A stretch of 64,000 nt of DNA from Cheiracanthium punctorium. Its lineage: Eukaryota; Arthropoda; Arachnida; Araneae; Cheiracanthiidae. The notes under the pieces were generated by a model. The model worked only from the letters and a program-made list of their open reading frames with translations. It was not told where the DNA came from and did not search any database. The stretch's first letter is position 1. Each line of letters begins with the position of its first letter. The stretch covers positions 372,001-436,000 of the forward strand of contig JAWZYV010012283.1 in the NCBI GenBank assembly GCA_038373885.1, in the 5' to 3' direction. The position numbers were made by a program, and so were the translations under genes. Below, in pieces: positions 35,194 through 47,389 of this stretch.

Positions 35194-36141
35194 ATGGCAG
35201 AAGAAGAACTTGCAAAAATAAAAATGGAAAGGGGTCGTCTTAAAGCCTCTCTTATAAGATTGGAAAATAATTTCGATAGGATAAATGGTAAAAACGAAAT
35301 TAATACTCGGTTGCATAGATTAGATGAAGTGTTTAAAGAATTTGAACGGCTGGATAATTTAGTTAGTGAAAAGGATTCTGAAATTGCGGAAGTTGAGGAA
35401 AGATATTTTTTCCTGAAATCTGAATTTCAAAATAAGTTAGATGCGTTGATTACTACCGAGCAATTAGTGACGAATGAAACGCAGAGTGTTGTTCAATCTG
35501 TTCGTACTGAAAGTCAGAACCAAAATGTTAGGCTTCCAAAATTGAACATACCAATTTTTTCCGGTAAATTTATGGACTGGAATAACTTTAAGGATATGTT
35601 TATAGCAACTGTTCATGCTCAAACATCGCTATCCAAGATTCAAAAATTTCAGTATCTTAAAGGGTTATTGTCCGATGAACCTGCCTTATTAATTAAGCAT
35701 ATTCCACTGTCTAATGATTCATATGAAGAAGCATGGGGGAAATTATTGGATCGGTATGATAAGAAGAACCAAATTGTACAGTCGTTAATTAAAGTATTTA
35801 TAGATCAAAAGTCAATTAGTCACCCGAATAGTGTAAACTTAAGAAATTTGTTGAATACAAGTGATGAAGTCATTCGAGGGTTGAAAGCTACTTGTGAGGA
35901 AGCTACTGGTAGAGATCCATGGTTAATTTATTTATTGTTGCAAAAGCTTGATGTCGAGACAAGAAAACAATGGTCTATAAAAAGTGCAGAGATTGATTTC
36001 CCTACTTTAAAGCAATTTTTTGAATTTTTAAATGTGAGGAGCTCTTCTTTGGAATTAATTGCTAATAATGACGATGTCAGGCTTAAAAATGTCAATTATA
36101 TTCAGGAAGCAATGCTGAAAAATCCACTCGAAGGTGTATGA
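35194..36141 (+). CDS. BEL gag
   Basis: 315 residues, opening MAEEELAKIKMERG. Residues 1-80 are charged and heptad-like, a probable coiled coil. From about residue 112 comes the BEL Gag core (LPKLNIPIFSGKFMDWNNFKDMF, FQYLKGLLSDEPA, WGKLLDRYDKK), the DUF1759-type region. It would assemble virus-like particles in the cytoplasm. The frame ends at a TGA that overlaps the start of the next frame by four bases; the zinc-knuckle region that normally follows in the same frame is in the next frame, so the break may be a frameshift rather than a designed junction. Start chosen as the first ATG after the leader. Confidence 0.85.
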   Translation: MAEEELAKIKMERGRLKASLIRLENNFDRINGKNEINTRLHRLDEVFKEFERLDNLVSEKDSEIAEVEERYFFLKSEFQNKLDALITTEQLVTNETQSVVQSVRTESQNQNVRLPKLNIPIFSGKFMDWNNFKDMFIATVHAQTSLSKIQKFQYLKGLLSDEPALLIKHIPLSNDSYEEAWGKLLDRYDKKNQIVQSLIKVFIDQKSISHPNSVNLRNLLNTSDEVIRGLKATCEEATGRDPWLIYLLLQKLDVETRKQWSIKSAEIDFPTLKQFFEFLNVRSSSLELIANNDDVRLKNVNYIQEAMLKNPLEGV

Positions 36142-38474
36142 AATGCCAGGGAACGCATCCATTATATAAATGTGGAAAATTTAAGGGTATGGATGCCTAT
36201 GCCCGAAAGAATTTTGTTAAACAGAATAACTTATGTTTCTTGTGTTTAAATTCTCACAAGTTGAGGGAATGTCCATATACCCATTTGAAGTGTTTAAAAT
36301 GCCAAGGGAGTCATAATACACTTATACATGAAGGAAATAAAGGTACTTCGTGTACTGCGAAAATTCAGGGGAGGGTATCCCCAGTTTCGAACGAAAGGAG
36401 TTTCAATGACGAGGATAGTGGCTCTAAATTAATATCTAATGAAACAAAGGTTATTGCGAGTGCATCTTGTGACAATTCTAAGTATATTTCTTTTTTACCT
36501 ACAGCTGAAATTTTAATTTATAATTCTGTAGGTGACGCATTTCCCTTTAGAGCACTCCTGGATTCGGGATCAGAATGCTCCTTCATAAGTGAAAATGCTA
36601 TGACTATTTTGAATTTAAAAAGAAAAAACTTTATGCAGTCAAGGGAATGTGATATCATTTTGGGTTCCGACACTTTCTTTCATATTATACGACATGGAAA
36701 AATTGTGGGAGAGGAAAATCAGCCGATTGCTCAGAATACAATGTTTGGTTGGGTGGTAGCTGGAAGAATTCAGACTGATTTCAATTCATCGCGCTTCGCA
36801 CACTCTCATTTTATAAGTAATTATGAAAATGAAACTAACATCGATGTAATTCTTAAAAAATTTTGGCTGACAGAGGAAATAAATGTTAAAAAACAGCATT
36901 TATCTGAAGAGGAAGAATTTTGTGAACAACATTTCCAGTCAACATATAAAGTAAATGAAGACGGTAGATTTGTAGTGAAGTTACCAATTTATAGGGATGT
37001 AAATCTGTTGGGGAATACTAAAGGAATGGCAATTGCGAGATTATATGCAATGGAAAGAAAATTTCTGTATAACAAGGAATTTGAGAGGGATTATGGGCTA
37101 TTCATGAATCAATATGAGGAACTTGGACATATGACACCTCTTGGCGAAAATTTAGAATTTACCAAGAATAAAATTTACTATCTGCCGCATCATTCAGTTA
37201 TCAAGAGTGATTCTATTTCTACGAAATTGAGAGTTGTATTTGATGGTTCTTGCAAGCCTCCGGATGGGAAGTCCTTGAATTCTATTTTCGCCGTAGGTCA
37301 GATTTTGCAACCAGATTTGTTCTACATCCTTATTCGAGTTAGACTACATCGAATTGCCTTTTCTGCAGATATCCAACAGATGTATAGGCAAATATTAATT
37401 GATTTGGAAGATCAGGATTTTCAAAGAATAGTTTGGAGGAGGTCAAGGGACTCTGATATTAAAGAATATAAATTGAAAACAGTTACATATGGTACATCTG
37501 CTGCTCCATATTTAGCAACACGTTGTTTATTTCAAGTTGGGAAGGACTTGGAGGAGGGGGATCCTGCAGTTTCTTCTATAATAAAAGAGTGCTTTTACAT
37601 TTACGATTTGATGGCTGGAGCGGATTCTAGTGAAGAGGCAATTGGATTAATAAGAAAGCTTTCTGATAGATTGGAATTCCGAGGTTTTCATTTAAGGAAA
37701 TGGCGATCCAATTCCTCTGAGGTACTGGAACATTTGTCTCTCAGTCCTTTCGATTTACCAGCTTTGGAAATTCATCCTGACGAGTGCTCTAAGGCTCTGG
37801 GATTAAACTGGGATTCTACAACTGACTGTTTTATATTTAATGTTAATTTGAAATTAAGCGAGGAGATCACTAAAAGAACATTTTTATCTCAATCAGCAAA
37901 ATTGTTTGATCCGTTGGGTTTCCTATCACCTTGTACAGTATGCATTAAGATTTTTTACCAACAATTGTGGTTATTGAAATTAGATTGGGATACTCCTCTT
38001 CCGGAAAGTTTAAAGGTAAAATGGCGAGCATTTCAGAAGGATTTTGAACAAATATGTTTGATTCGTATTCCTCGATGGATCCAGAACGTGGGTAAACAAC
38101 TTGTGTTGCATGGTTTTTGCGATACTTCGGAATTGGCATTTGCAGCAGTTATTTATGTGGTGCAACAAGACGGTAATAAAGTGAATATCCTGATGTCTAA
38201 AACTAAAGTTTGTCCGTTGAAACCAGTGTCCATTCCAAGATTGGAGCTCAACGCTGCGTTGTTGCTCTCAAGAATGTATTCCAGTGTGGTAGATATATTT
38301 CATGAGTATGTCATCGAGTTCCACGCATGGACAGATTCTCAAGTGGTGCTTGCGTGGTTGTCATCTCATCCTCGGTGCTATAAACCTTATATTGCTAACA
38401 GAACTTCCGAAATTTTGGACCTGGCTCCATTTGACTGTTGGAGATATGTGCCCACAAGGGGAAAATCCTGCTGA
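36138..38474 (+). pseudogene. BEL pol: zinc knuckles, protease, RT, RNase H
   Basis: 778 residues open. Cys/His clusters occupy residues 1-60 (CFLCLNSHKLREC, CLKCQGSHNTLIH). The protease motif ALLDSGSECSFIS is near residue 138, but only about 30 residues separate it from DIILGSD, where BEL proteases usually have around a hundred more, so a deletion near 36630 is likely. RT has FSADIQQMYRQI and YGTSAAPYLATRCL, but the active site reads FYIYDL at residues 486-491: the first Asp of Y-x-D-D is Tyr 489 (TAC, 37602-37604). RNase H follows (HGFCDTSELAFAA, RLELNAALL, WTDSQVVLAWL). The frame fails near 38450. Confidence 0.9.
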
Positions 38475-40178
38475 CGTAGCTTCAAGAGGTTTGACTCCTA
38501 AACAACTTCCCGAGTGTTCCTTATGGTAGGAGGGACCGCCCTGGCTTTCCTTAAGTACTGAGAATTGGCCTAAACAACCAGAAATTAAACTTAACGTTGA
38601 TGCTATGGTGAAAGAACAGAAAAAGACAAAATTTTGTTTTCCCGTAATTGTAAAGAATTGCATTATTGATTCACTATTTGAAAATTATTCATCTTTTTCT
38701 AAAATTGTAGATATTTTTGCCTTTTGTATTAGGTTTATATTGAATTGCAGAGAAAAATGTAACAAGGTTAACGTAGTTTCTAAAGGTAAGATTACTCCTT
38801 TGTGTACCACGGAAAGAAAAAATGCAGGTAATTTCTTGGTTTCTTATGTACAGAATTTATATTTTTCAGATGAAATAAGTTGTGTGAAATCTTGTAAAGC
38901 AGTTTCAAGGAAAAGTCCTTTATTAGGTCTTTGTCCATTTATTGATAAGAACGGCTTACTGAGAGTGGGAGGTAGACTGTATAACTCACCTCTCTCATAT
39001 AATGCTAAACATCCATTGATTTTGCCAGCTCAGCATAAAATAAGTGTTTTAATTGTAAATTATTTTCATGTTGTGTATTTACATGCTGGTTTGAATTTAT
39101 TGTTAGGCATTATTCGTCAGAGTTATTGGATAATTGGTCTTAAAAAACTTATTAAGAGTTGTATACATAAATGTATAAAATGTTGTAGATATTGAGCAAC
39201 CACTGCACAGCAGCTGATGGGAGAGCTTCCTGTTGATAGAGTTACTCCTAATAGGCGTTTTTCTATATGTGGCATTGATTATGCAGGGCCAGTTGGTATT
39301 TTAAGACATCGTGGCCAAGGAGCTAAAACTACTAAAGGTTATATCGCTTTTTTTGTTTGCTTTGCGACAAAAGCGCTTCATTTAGAGCTAGTGAGTGACC
39401 TTTCCTCTGAGGCATTCATAGCTGCACTTAAGAGATTTTGCTCACGTAGAGGAGCTCCAAGTTCAATTTATTCGGATAATGGGACAACATTTGTAGGTGC
39501 CAAAAGGAAACTATCAGATCTATTTAAATTTGTTTCCACCATCAATGAAAACGAAAAAATTATAATTATTTATTGCAAGTAAATATTGAATGGCACATGA
39601 TTCTCCCAGTGAGTCCTCACTTTGGTGGGTTGTGGGAGGCAGCAGTACGCTCTGCAAAGTTTCATCTTAAGCGCGTAATTGGAAATACCAACTTAACATT
39701 TGAGGAGTTGTGTACTCTTTTGACTCAGATAGAAGCTTTATTGAACTCCAGACCACTTACTATGGTGGGTAGTGAAAATGATCCCAGTGATTTAAATGTA
39801 TTAACTCCATCACACTTTTTGATAGGTGATGTTATTACTTCTCCAGCTGAACCTATTGAAGATAACCTGTCTGTTAGATCGCGTTGGGATATTATACAAA
39901 AATTAAAATTAAATTTTTGGAAGAGATGGAGGATAGACTATTTAAGTTCACTCCAAAATAGGAAAAAATGGAAGTTTTCTGGGGAAAATATTAAGTTAAA
40001 TGATTTAGTTATATTAAAGGAGGAAAATGTACCTCCTTCTGTTTGGCCACTGGGTAGAGTTGTAGCTACGCATCCTGGTAAAGACGGTATGGTACGGGTG
40101 GTAACAATAAAAACTGCTAAGGGTTTATTTAAAAGGCCAATTGTTAAACTTTGTTTAATACCTTCTCATCAAGAATGA
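38475..40178 (+). pseudogene. BEL RNase H end and integrase
   Basis: Four pieces read in order. The frame ending at 38529 restores ENPADVASRGL after the frameshift and then meets TAG (38527-38529) where the family has Trp. 38605-39195 holds the His/Cys zinc domain (HKISVLIVNYFH, CIHKCIKC) and ends at a TGA. 39217-39582 has the core: GIDYAGPV (first Asp) and YSDNGTTFVGA (second Asp). 39573-40178 is shifted and has PHFGGLWEAAV (Glu) and the C-terminal WPLGRV-ATHPG-DG-VRVV region. The catalytic acids are all present; only the reading frame is lost. Confidence 0.9.
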
Positions 40179-40198
40179 CTTCTTGATGGGTGGGAGTA

Positions 40199-40622
40199 TG
40201 TTCCTGCACAATCCTGTTGGACTGCATTCGGTTGTTATGTACTTAGAGTACAGATGCCAGCACTAAGCAGTGGCTGGTTAGGTAGCACTTATTTTCTATT
40301 TTTGGATAGGAAGTGAATTCAGGTGTTGCTGACTAAAGTGATTTAAATTGGAGGTGGAGTTTCGCCTTCAGCTCGTGTGTGTTCAGTTCGCCCGTTAATG
40401 TTGGCGGCAATTTGATTCATGGATAATTATTTGTTGCTTTTGTGGAATTATTTTGCCGTTATGAAATATATTTTAATTAAAGCTGAGTTTTGAAGTTAGT
40501 TCGCCTTGAGTTGGCGATAGTATTTTGAATGTTCAATTGTTCTGCATGCGATGTGATGTTTTGTGTCGTCCAATAAATAAGTTCAAGAAAGTTGTGACAT
40601 GTCTTCTTATGTTCAAGCAACA
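40199..40622 (+). mobile_element. BEL 3' LTR
   Basis: Identical to the 5' LTR over 424 bp except for GACATG against GACGTG near the end (a CpG change). It is preceded by GGGTGGGAGTA, the polypurine tract, and followed by the caata duplication. Confidence 0.95.
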
Positions 40623-40627
40623 CAATA

Positions 40628-41113
40628 TTTTATGTATGAATAGTATATCTTATGCATGTGTAAGGATTTTAACGGATGTTTTAAATTTTCTTGAATTTCT
40701 TATTTCAAATTTTGAAATTGAATTTAGATTATATAACTTTAATAATGGGCTGGTGCTGAGTTTATATGGATATGCATTGCATGTTTTTATGCTGAAAATA
40801 TCTGCATAAGAAATCTTGGGCATTTTGACTTTTAAAAGCAGTAGATCAGGGATTTTGATTCTGGAAATTTGGCAAGTTTAAAAGAATAAACAAGGAGATA
40901 AGGCTCCTGTCGAAAACTTATCACATAAATGGAGGAAGTGCTGGAAAAAATGAGTTATCAGTAGCATTAGAAAAGCTGTAAAATGCTTCGTTTTTAATTT
41001 TGTACAATTTATTTATCATACATTTTATTTACAACAATTTATTTATCATGGGAAGAAAAATATTTCGTGGGAAGAGAAGGGGGATGATGAAATTTTTGCA
41101 AAACTTAAAATTT
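40628..41113. other. no gene recognised
   Basis: AT-rich DNA between the BEL element and the second foldback copy; it includes two direct CATTTATTTAC-like words but no element I can delimit. It continues the sequence that preceded BEL. Confidence 0.5.
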
Positions 41114-41697
41114 AATGCTGAAATTTTCTCTGCGCATACCCCCCAACAGAGGTAGGAACAATCGGCCACTATAAAGTTTGGATGATCGTGGCTTTGTCAG
41201 GTAACAGGTGGCAAAGGTGCCAGACACTTTTCCATTATGGCAAAACCCCACCAGACAACCTCAAAGTCAACGGGAGTCATGGAAAACTGTTGTGTTCGTA
41301 AACTCCCGAGACGAAGTATGTCAAGCTGTCACAAAGTGCCAAGCACATTTTATGTTGCTACTTCTGAACTTTCTTACGATGCTGCAGTGCGTTTGTATTA
41401 GAACTACGTTTTCCATGACTTTGAGGTTGTCTGGCGGGGGTTTGCCACAATGGAAAAGTGTCTGGCAAGGGATAAAGTGATTTCTAGTACTGCAAAGAAG
41501 AACATATAAAAAAATTACGCTTTATGAAATGACGAAAATTTTCTGCAATTTTATACACCTTTGCCACCTGTTACCTGCCAAAGCCATGATCATCCAAACT
41601 TTATAGTGACCGATTGTTCCTACCTCTGTTGGGGGTTATGCCCAGAGAAAGTTTCAGCTTTTATACTATGACGAAGGTCTGGTGGTCGCTGGCTCTT
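41114..41697. mobile_element. foldback element, copy 2
   Basis: The same arms as 12421-13113. The right arm (about 41410-41697) is complete and ends TCGCTGGCTC; the left arm lacks its outer 50 bases and about 120 internal bases. The spacer is inverted relative to copy 1, so the copy inserted in the opposite direction. The plus-strand frame 41208-41480 crosses arm and spacer and is not a gene. Confidence 0.75.
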
Positions 41698-41820
41698 AGA
41701 CATATGTTCAATAAAGGAGAAAATTTTCATGAGCCCAGGCCTTCCCGAGCCCGAACGCAATTGTGAATTACAGAGCCCGATCCCAGCTCGGGCTGAGCTC
41801 GTCTCATCTCTAATAGGTAG

Positions 41821-42127
41821 TACTCAACTTAAAACAAAACTGTTAATTATTTGAAAATTTTTTATTAGATTTTGTGAAAATTTATTCAAAATGTTTAAAT
41901 TTTTGTTCTTGCATTACTTAACAATAACTGAGCCAAATACTATGAAGATTGATATACTGATATGTAATTACTCAATTAAAATACAGAGAATGGCAAATTT
42001 TTAAAATTTTCTGATCGGATTTTGATAGTTTGTAAAAATTTATTCAGCATGGTTGAATTTTTGTTCGCATATCACGTAATAACATTTAAAGCAAATAAAA
42101 TGAAACTGGGACTAATGACAGATGATC
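41821..42127. repeat. two further units of the ~155-bp tandem repeat
   Basis: Units of about 151 and 155 bp begin TACTCAACTTAAAAC (41821) and TACTCAATTAAAATAC (41972), and the next start TCACTCAAACTAC is at 42127. With 10574-10735 this gives at least three diverged units. Confidence 0.7.
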
Positions 42128-43177
42128 ACTCAAACTACTGTATTTACTCACGCAATAGTCGCACTTTTTTTTCCAATTGATCATGGTGAAAGTCTAGGTA
42201 CCTTTTTCTTTTTTTTCAATTGTACACAAATAAGAGAAATTTTTCTTTTTATAGGAATACGTTTATAGAATAAATAAGTCAAATACGTGACTGCAATGGA
42301 TTAACGGTAAATTTTGGTAATCTGACTAAACTTTATGTTCGAAAATGACCATGTTTAGATTTGTAATGTATAAAAGAATTTGTTTTCGTAGTTTTTTAAA
42401 TTCGATTTTCATAAATTAACAGGCACTAATAAAGTAAAATTTCAATTTTTGTGTAAATCTTGAAAAAAACAAAAACAAAAAAAAAACATTGAGTACTAAA
42501 ATATGTTGCTGATAATACACTTTTCAAAACACGTTATATCAACTCGAATAACCATCCCAATTTGTTTATAAACAGATTCTTTTTGTACGGAAATACATGT
42601 AATATCATATGCCTCATTAATGAGTTAAATTTTATGAATAAATTATCAAAAATTAATCTTTTTAGGTTTCTCTTTTTTAATTTACACAGTATGTTATTTC
42701 GTTAAGTACTTTAAATGGTCTTAAAAACTCTTTTCTGAACATGTGTTGGGACTAATTTTTACAATTGTCTGCTACTAGAACATCTTTATGCCATGTTATA
42801 ATTAAAAGCACATCCATTGACAGTATTTTCATCCAAACAAGTTTATGAACACATTTTAAGAAAAAGCACTTCAATTACTTAAATTATATAAATAAAAGAA
42901 ATCAACTAAAATGCAAAATTCGAAAGGAAAAAAGCACATTTAAATAAACTGATAATAAAAATTAATATATATTAAAAAAACATTTTTTGACACTATCAAA
43001 TAAGTAGACTCAACAATTGCTTTAGTAGCTTCATTAAATGAAAATATATGCCAACGCAAGCCCAGTTTTGCATGAGCTAGCTAGTGTGAAGCTCCAGTGG
43101 ATGATTTTATATTGGGGGAGGGGGCTTTTATACTGATATATTATGCATATATTCACACATAGATAAAGCGTTTAGTA

Positions 43178-43224
<47 letters not shown>

Positions 43225-46200
43225 ATTGGTATATGTACATTTTACATACAATACATAAACACTTCTCACATTTCTAGAGAGGTAGATCGTGAACAGAATA
43301 CGGGCTCATTTGTTGATTTGGGGAACTAGAGCAGCTGCCCCATCTACCCTTGTCTCATTTAGACTCAACGAACACCAGAATAACCTTATACACGTAACGC
43401 ACCAGAAATAAGCAATAAATGATTTCATGTATTCATAAGAGTAGTTTATTAGTCTGTCTTGAAAAAGAGAAAACTGTTTGTATCTTTTGAAATGATACTT
43501 GTATAATTATTTCAAAATTATACTATTTTGGTGTTTAAAGCAATGCTATATTCTTAAAATAAAAATGTGAAGAATGCGAATACGTGAAAATAAAGTATTC
43601 GTTTTCCCAATGATACTTAAACTGTTTAAACAAAGCTGTAAAAAATATTGAATTAATCAAAATATTTGCCAGGATAGCAAAAATTAATCATTTCAATTAT
43701 AAAATACCATGTACTAAATAAAATTATGAAGATCTACCTAAATTTATTTCGTACAAAAATTCACTTAGGTAATTATCTAAAAGTAATAACACTTTAATCA
43801 AATTTAAGAACAATTATGATACAACAGAAATTCTAAAATATTTTAAATTGATTTTCCCTATTCAGGATAGTAAATTAGGGGTGTTCAAGTATTACATAAG
43901 CATATTTTTAGTCATTTTGCACCTCCCTCACTCGTAGAAAAAAATAAGCAAGTGTTAGCCCCCTCCCCCAGTGGTGGGAAAAACTACTTTTTTTTTTGTA
44001 GCGCACTACAACTACAGCTACTTTTCGAAAAATGTAGTTAAGTACAACTACAACTACTTTTTGACAAATGTAGTTAGCTACACTACTTTTGAAATGTAGT
44101 CGCTACTTTTTCACTACTTTTAGGAGACAAATTTTGCTAGCAGATTCAGTTTGCATTACATTCATATTTAAGGATATTTATATCCTAATTAGAGAAAACT
44201 ATTGATATCTTAATTAGAAAAACTATTGCTCTAATAAACAACTACCAGGGGAGTATTTGAGGAGGGCGGAGGGCCTCCTCCGAAAATGTAAAGCAATTAT
44301 TAAAAAGGAGCTATTTTGAAACATTTCTTTAAACTTTAGAACAATAAAGTTTAAAATACTGAATGAGAACAGAATATGACATGTTTCCCAAGAGCACCGG
44401 ATTATCATTTTAAAAGAAAATTGGCATTCTTATTTGTTTCTATTTTCTTCGAGATTATACAATATTGTAACTTTTACAAAAATAAACTTTCGGTTTCATC
44501 GAGATTCGTGGGGAAAAATAAAATGACGCATAAAATTAATTTTTGTAATACACTTCAACTATTTATTGCTTTATATTACATCTAAGTAAGAGAAAGAAAA
44601 TAAAAGTAAAACATACCTTCGGTTCTTTGATTAGGTCTTGTATTATTAACCCTTTTTGGTAATTAGATACATTAAATAAAATTTAAACATAAAATTTTAC
44701 ATACATAGAAACATATACACAGTTCACAAAATTGTATATTTACAAGTCCCACTAATCTAGTTAAAATGAAACTTAAACGTAACTCCTAAAGAAAAGACAA
44801 TAATAAACGAAAGCGAGTGTGCAGTTCACAGTTTAGCACAGATTTAGAAAGTAACTGGATAAACCAACAAAAAAGAAGAATTCATTGTAGATTCGAGGGG
44901 TGTCCTTGGAGGGTTTTTTTTTTCTTTTCATTGCTTTCTCAGTAATTTTGTAGACTGGTGTAAACCAGGAAGTTGTAATAGAAAATATCATGTGCCTTCT
45001 GACTATACACCCTGCAAGTCCTGTCCTTCCTTATCAGTAAGTCCTCGAGCTAAAGCGATGGTTTTTGTTTATGGAGAAGACCCACAGCCCCCTTTTTAGT
45101 GGGAGTTGGAATTTTTTCTTTTTTTTTTCCTGAACACTTGTACACGTACATCCGAATCATTCGTGCCATACAGATTTATATTTCTATTTATCGGTGTGTG
45201 TGTGGGGGGGGGGCATTTACAGATACCGGACACCCAGGGCAGACCCGACCCAGATGGATGGAGGTAATCTTGTTTTGTTGCCTGAAAGCGCGAGCGAAAT
45301 GGGTAAGAGAAAAAAGGGTGATTAGAAATCTTGTTACTGAGCATGGTTTTTCAAGGAACATATATGTTTTCTCTGCTTGACGCTATGACCTTATATGGAA
45401 ATGCGAAAGGAGCGTAAAATTATGACAGTCTGGGATAAAATAGGTGTGCTTGTGTTTCGTTACACGTCGTTAAAATTACTTTGAAAAAATTACTAACTTG
45501 TAAAGTTTGTTAAATGATAATATTACTAAAAAGGATTTTTTTTTTTTTTTTTCTTTTTTTCTTTTTTCTTTTTTTTTTTTTTTAAGAGCTCGACTAGCAA
45601 AGTCTTTAGAAAGGAACAATACTTTTCTTTTGAAGATTAAAAAAATTATAAGGCTTAATTAGGTACAGGGATTAAAAAAAAAAAAAAAAAAAAGGTTTGC
45701 GTTGTATGCGACTGCGCCAATCGGCCAATAGAAGATTTAAGGGGAGCAACTGCTGCCCCCCACCCCCCCTCTAGCAACGCCATTGCTTTCAAGTTTCTGC
45801 GAAAATGACATTTCCATTTTATTTTATTTTATTTGGAGGGGTGAGGGAGACCTTTCATAATATTAATTTGCAAAATCAGTGCCGTAGCTAAGAGCTGGCT
45901 AGGTTGGCAGGTGCCAGAGGTGCAAGACTCAGAATGGCGCTCTTGGTAGTCTTTTCCTGCATAATAGTAAGAAGAAGTCTTAGAGGTACAAAATTCAAAT
46001 CTTGACAATGACCCTCACAAGGAAGGATTAAAGGGGGGACAGGGGAAGATCGCCCCTCCCGAGGAAAAAATAAAGTAAAATATCCTATTTTACGTCCATA
46101 AAATGGATGTGTGTGTGAATGTTCCCCCACACGCACAAAATTGCAATAATACGTAACTGGGCCCTCATGTCCTCCTAGCTACGACTTTGTGAAAAACAAA

Positions 46201-46501
46201 GAAAATTACACTATCAATATGAAATGTCGGGAATATTTTTAGACATCGTATTTTACCATCGACAAACAAAAAAATCCACTAACTGATATAAGTAAAAGTG
46301 GGGGGGGGGTGAAACCTCTAGCCCCCCTCTCCTGGATTCGCTACTGTGCGTACAGTATTGTGACATTTTGTACGTCATTACTATTTGGCAAGAAAAAGTA
46401 CTTCCCAATATTATTAATCCTATAAATTTATATGAATAAACATATATAGGAGTCGAAACGATATATGTATTCAACTTTTCATAGTCACTGCGTCAGCACT
46501 C
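42128..46501. other. gene desert with simple repeats
   Basis: Mostly AT-rich DNA. It contains a microsatellite (AT)20 at 43181-43220, long T and A runs at 45538-45585 and 45675-45692, a hAT-like start AGTGGTGGGAAAAACTAC near 43971 with repeated ACTAC words to about 44110, and C/G-rich repeat tracts near 45750, 46030 and 46300. No protein domain was found in any frame. Confidence 0.5.
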
Positions 46502-47389
46502 TAGTACAGGGTGTCGACAGATCAGGGAAATCATGGAAATATCAGGGAATTTTGTAAAAATATTTAAAAATCAGGGAACTTTCGTTTTTGCCTAGTGAAC
46601 TAGATCGTTTTTAGTTGTCAATCAGAGTCTGACTCACGGCTCCGTTCCGAATCACACAATACTCAACTGATGCAGACATTTTATGAATCCGAAACCAGAA
46701 TACAGATCATACAAGAACATAGAAATATGAATCCGAGACTTAAGTGATGTAGGCACTATCACTATACGAATCCGAAAAAGCGCATACATCAGACTCGCTC
46801 TAAGATACGGTTCATACTAGAAACCGGATCTGCGAATCATATCGGAGTGTGAATCAATTTCGCATGTGAATTGCTTACTCAATAAATTCATAGGTTCGGG
46901 ATGTTATGTAATTGTTCAGATTTCACTCTTATTTAAATTTATCTTAAAAGTATATCTATAAAATATATATTTTATTATAGTATATATTTATAGTACAGTG
47001 AAAAACGTTTAGCACAAAACCAAAGGGACCAAAATATTTTTTCGTGTTTAAAAGTTCGTAAAAAGAGAACAAAACTTACCAAATTTTTGATGTTCTTATA
47101 TTTTATATCAATTTCCTGTTAAACAACAAGTAGGTTGCATTCATTGGGATGAAAAGCAATTACAAAAAAATACTATTTTGGGGAGAAAAAATCAGTTATC
47201 TTTTTTTGAAATGTATTTTTCAGAGTCATATTGTCCACAAATTTTCAGGATTGTGTGGTATTGCTGCCACTGCTGTGAAAAATTAGTTTAGCAAAGTTTA
47301 AATTTAGATATTAAATTAAGCAAGTTACCAAAACAGTATTAAGATTAGTACATGCGTTGTGACAGCCAAAGTTAGTTAAATAACCCATG

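Larger units (their letters stand above)
34664..40622 (+). mobile_element. BEL/Pao retrotransposon, near-identical LTRs, defective genes
   Basis: Two 424-bp LTRs (TGTTCCTGC...AGCAACA) differ at one position and are flanked by a perfect 5-bp duplication caata (34659-34663, 40623-40627). The order gag, protease, RT, RNase H, integrase and the BEL-specific motifs identify the family. Gag is open, but the pol part carries a frame change at 36138, a probable protease deletion, an altered polymerase motif, a frameshift near 38450, stops at 38527 and 39193, and a frameshift near 39575. The insertion looks recent while the genes are not functional. Confidence 0.95.
10736..41812. mobile_element. hAT element hAT-4, expanded to ~31 kb by nested insertions
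   Basis: The left end TAGAGATCAGTTCGGGCTC (10736) and the right end, read on the other strand TAGAGATGAGACGAGCTC (41812), are imperfect inverted repeats. They are flanked by a perfect 8-bp duplication ataggtag (10728-10735 and 41813-41820). Both subterminal regions are rich in GAGCCCGAG/CTCGGGCTC motifs (12088-12155, 41730-41800). The tandem repeat that ends at 10735 resumes at 41821. Removing the recognisable insertions leaves a few kilobases of decayed DNA without a visible transposase. Confidence 0.75.

Noticed and set aside
36138..36141. Programmed gag-pol frameshift in BEL
   Set aside because: BEL elements normally use one frame and no slippery site is seen; the overlap is more easily explained by mutation.
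41208..41480. Open frame of 90 residues
   Set aside because: It runs across an arm and the spacer of the foldback element, and the mirror copy gives frames on the opposite strand.
43971..44120. Complete hAT miniature element with AGTGGTGGGAAAAACTAC start
   Set aside because: Only one end is recognisable; neither a right end nor a target duplication was found.
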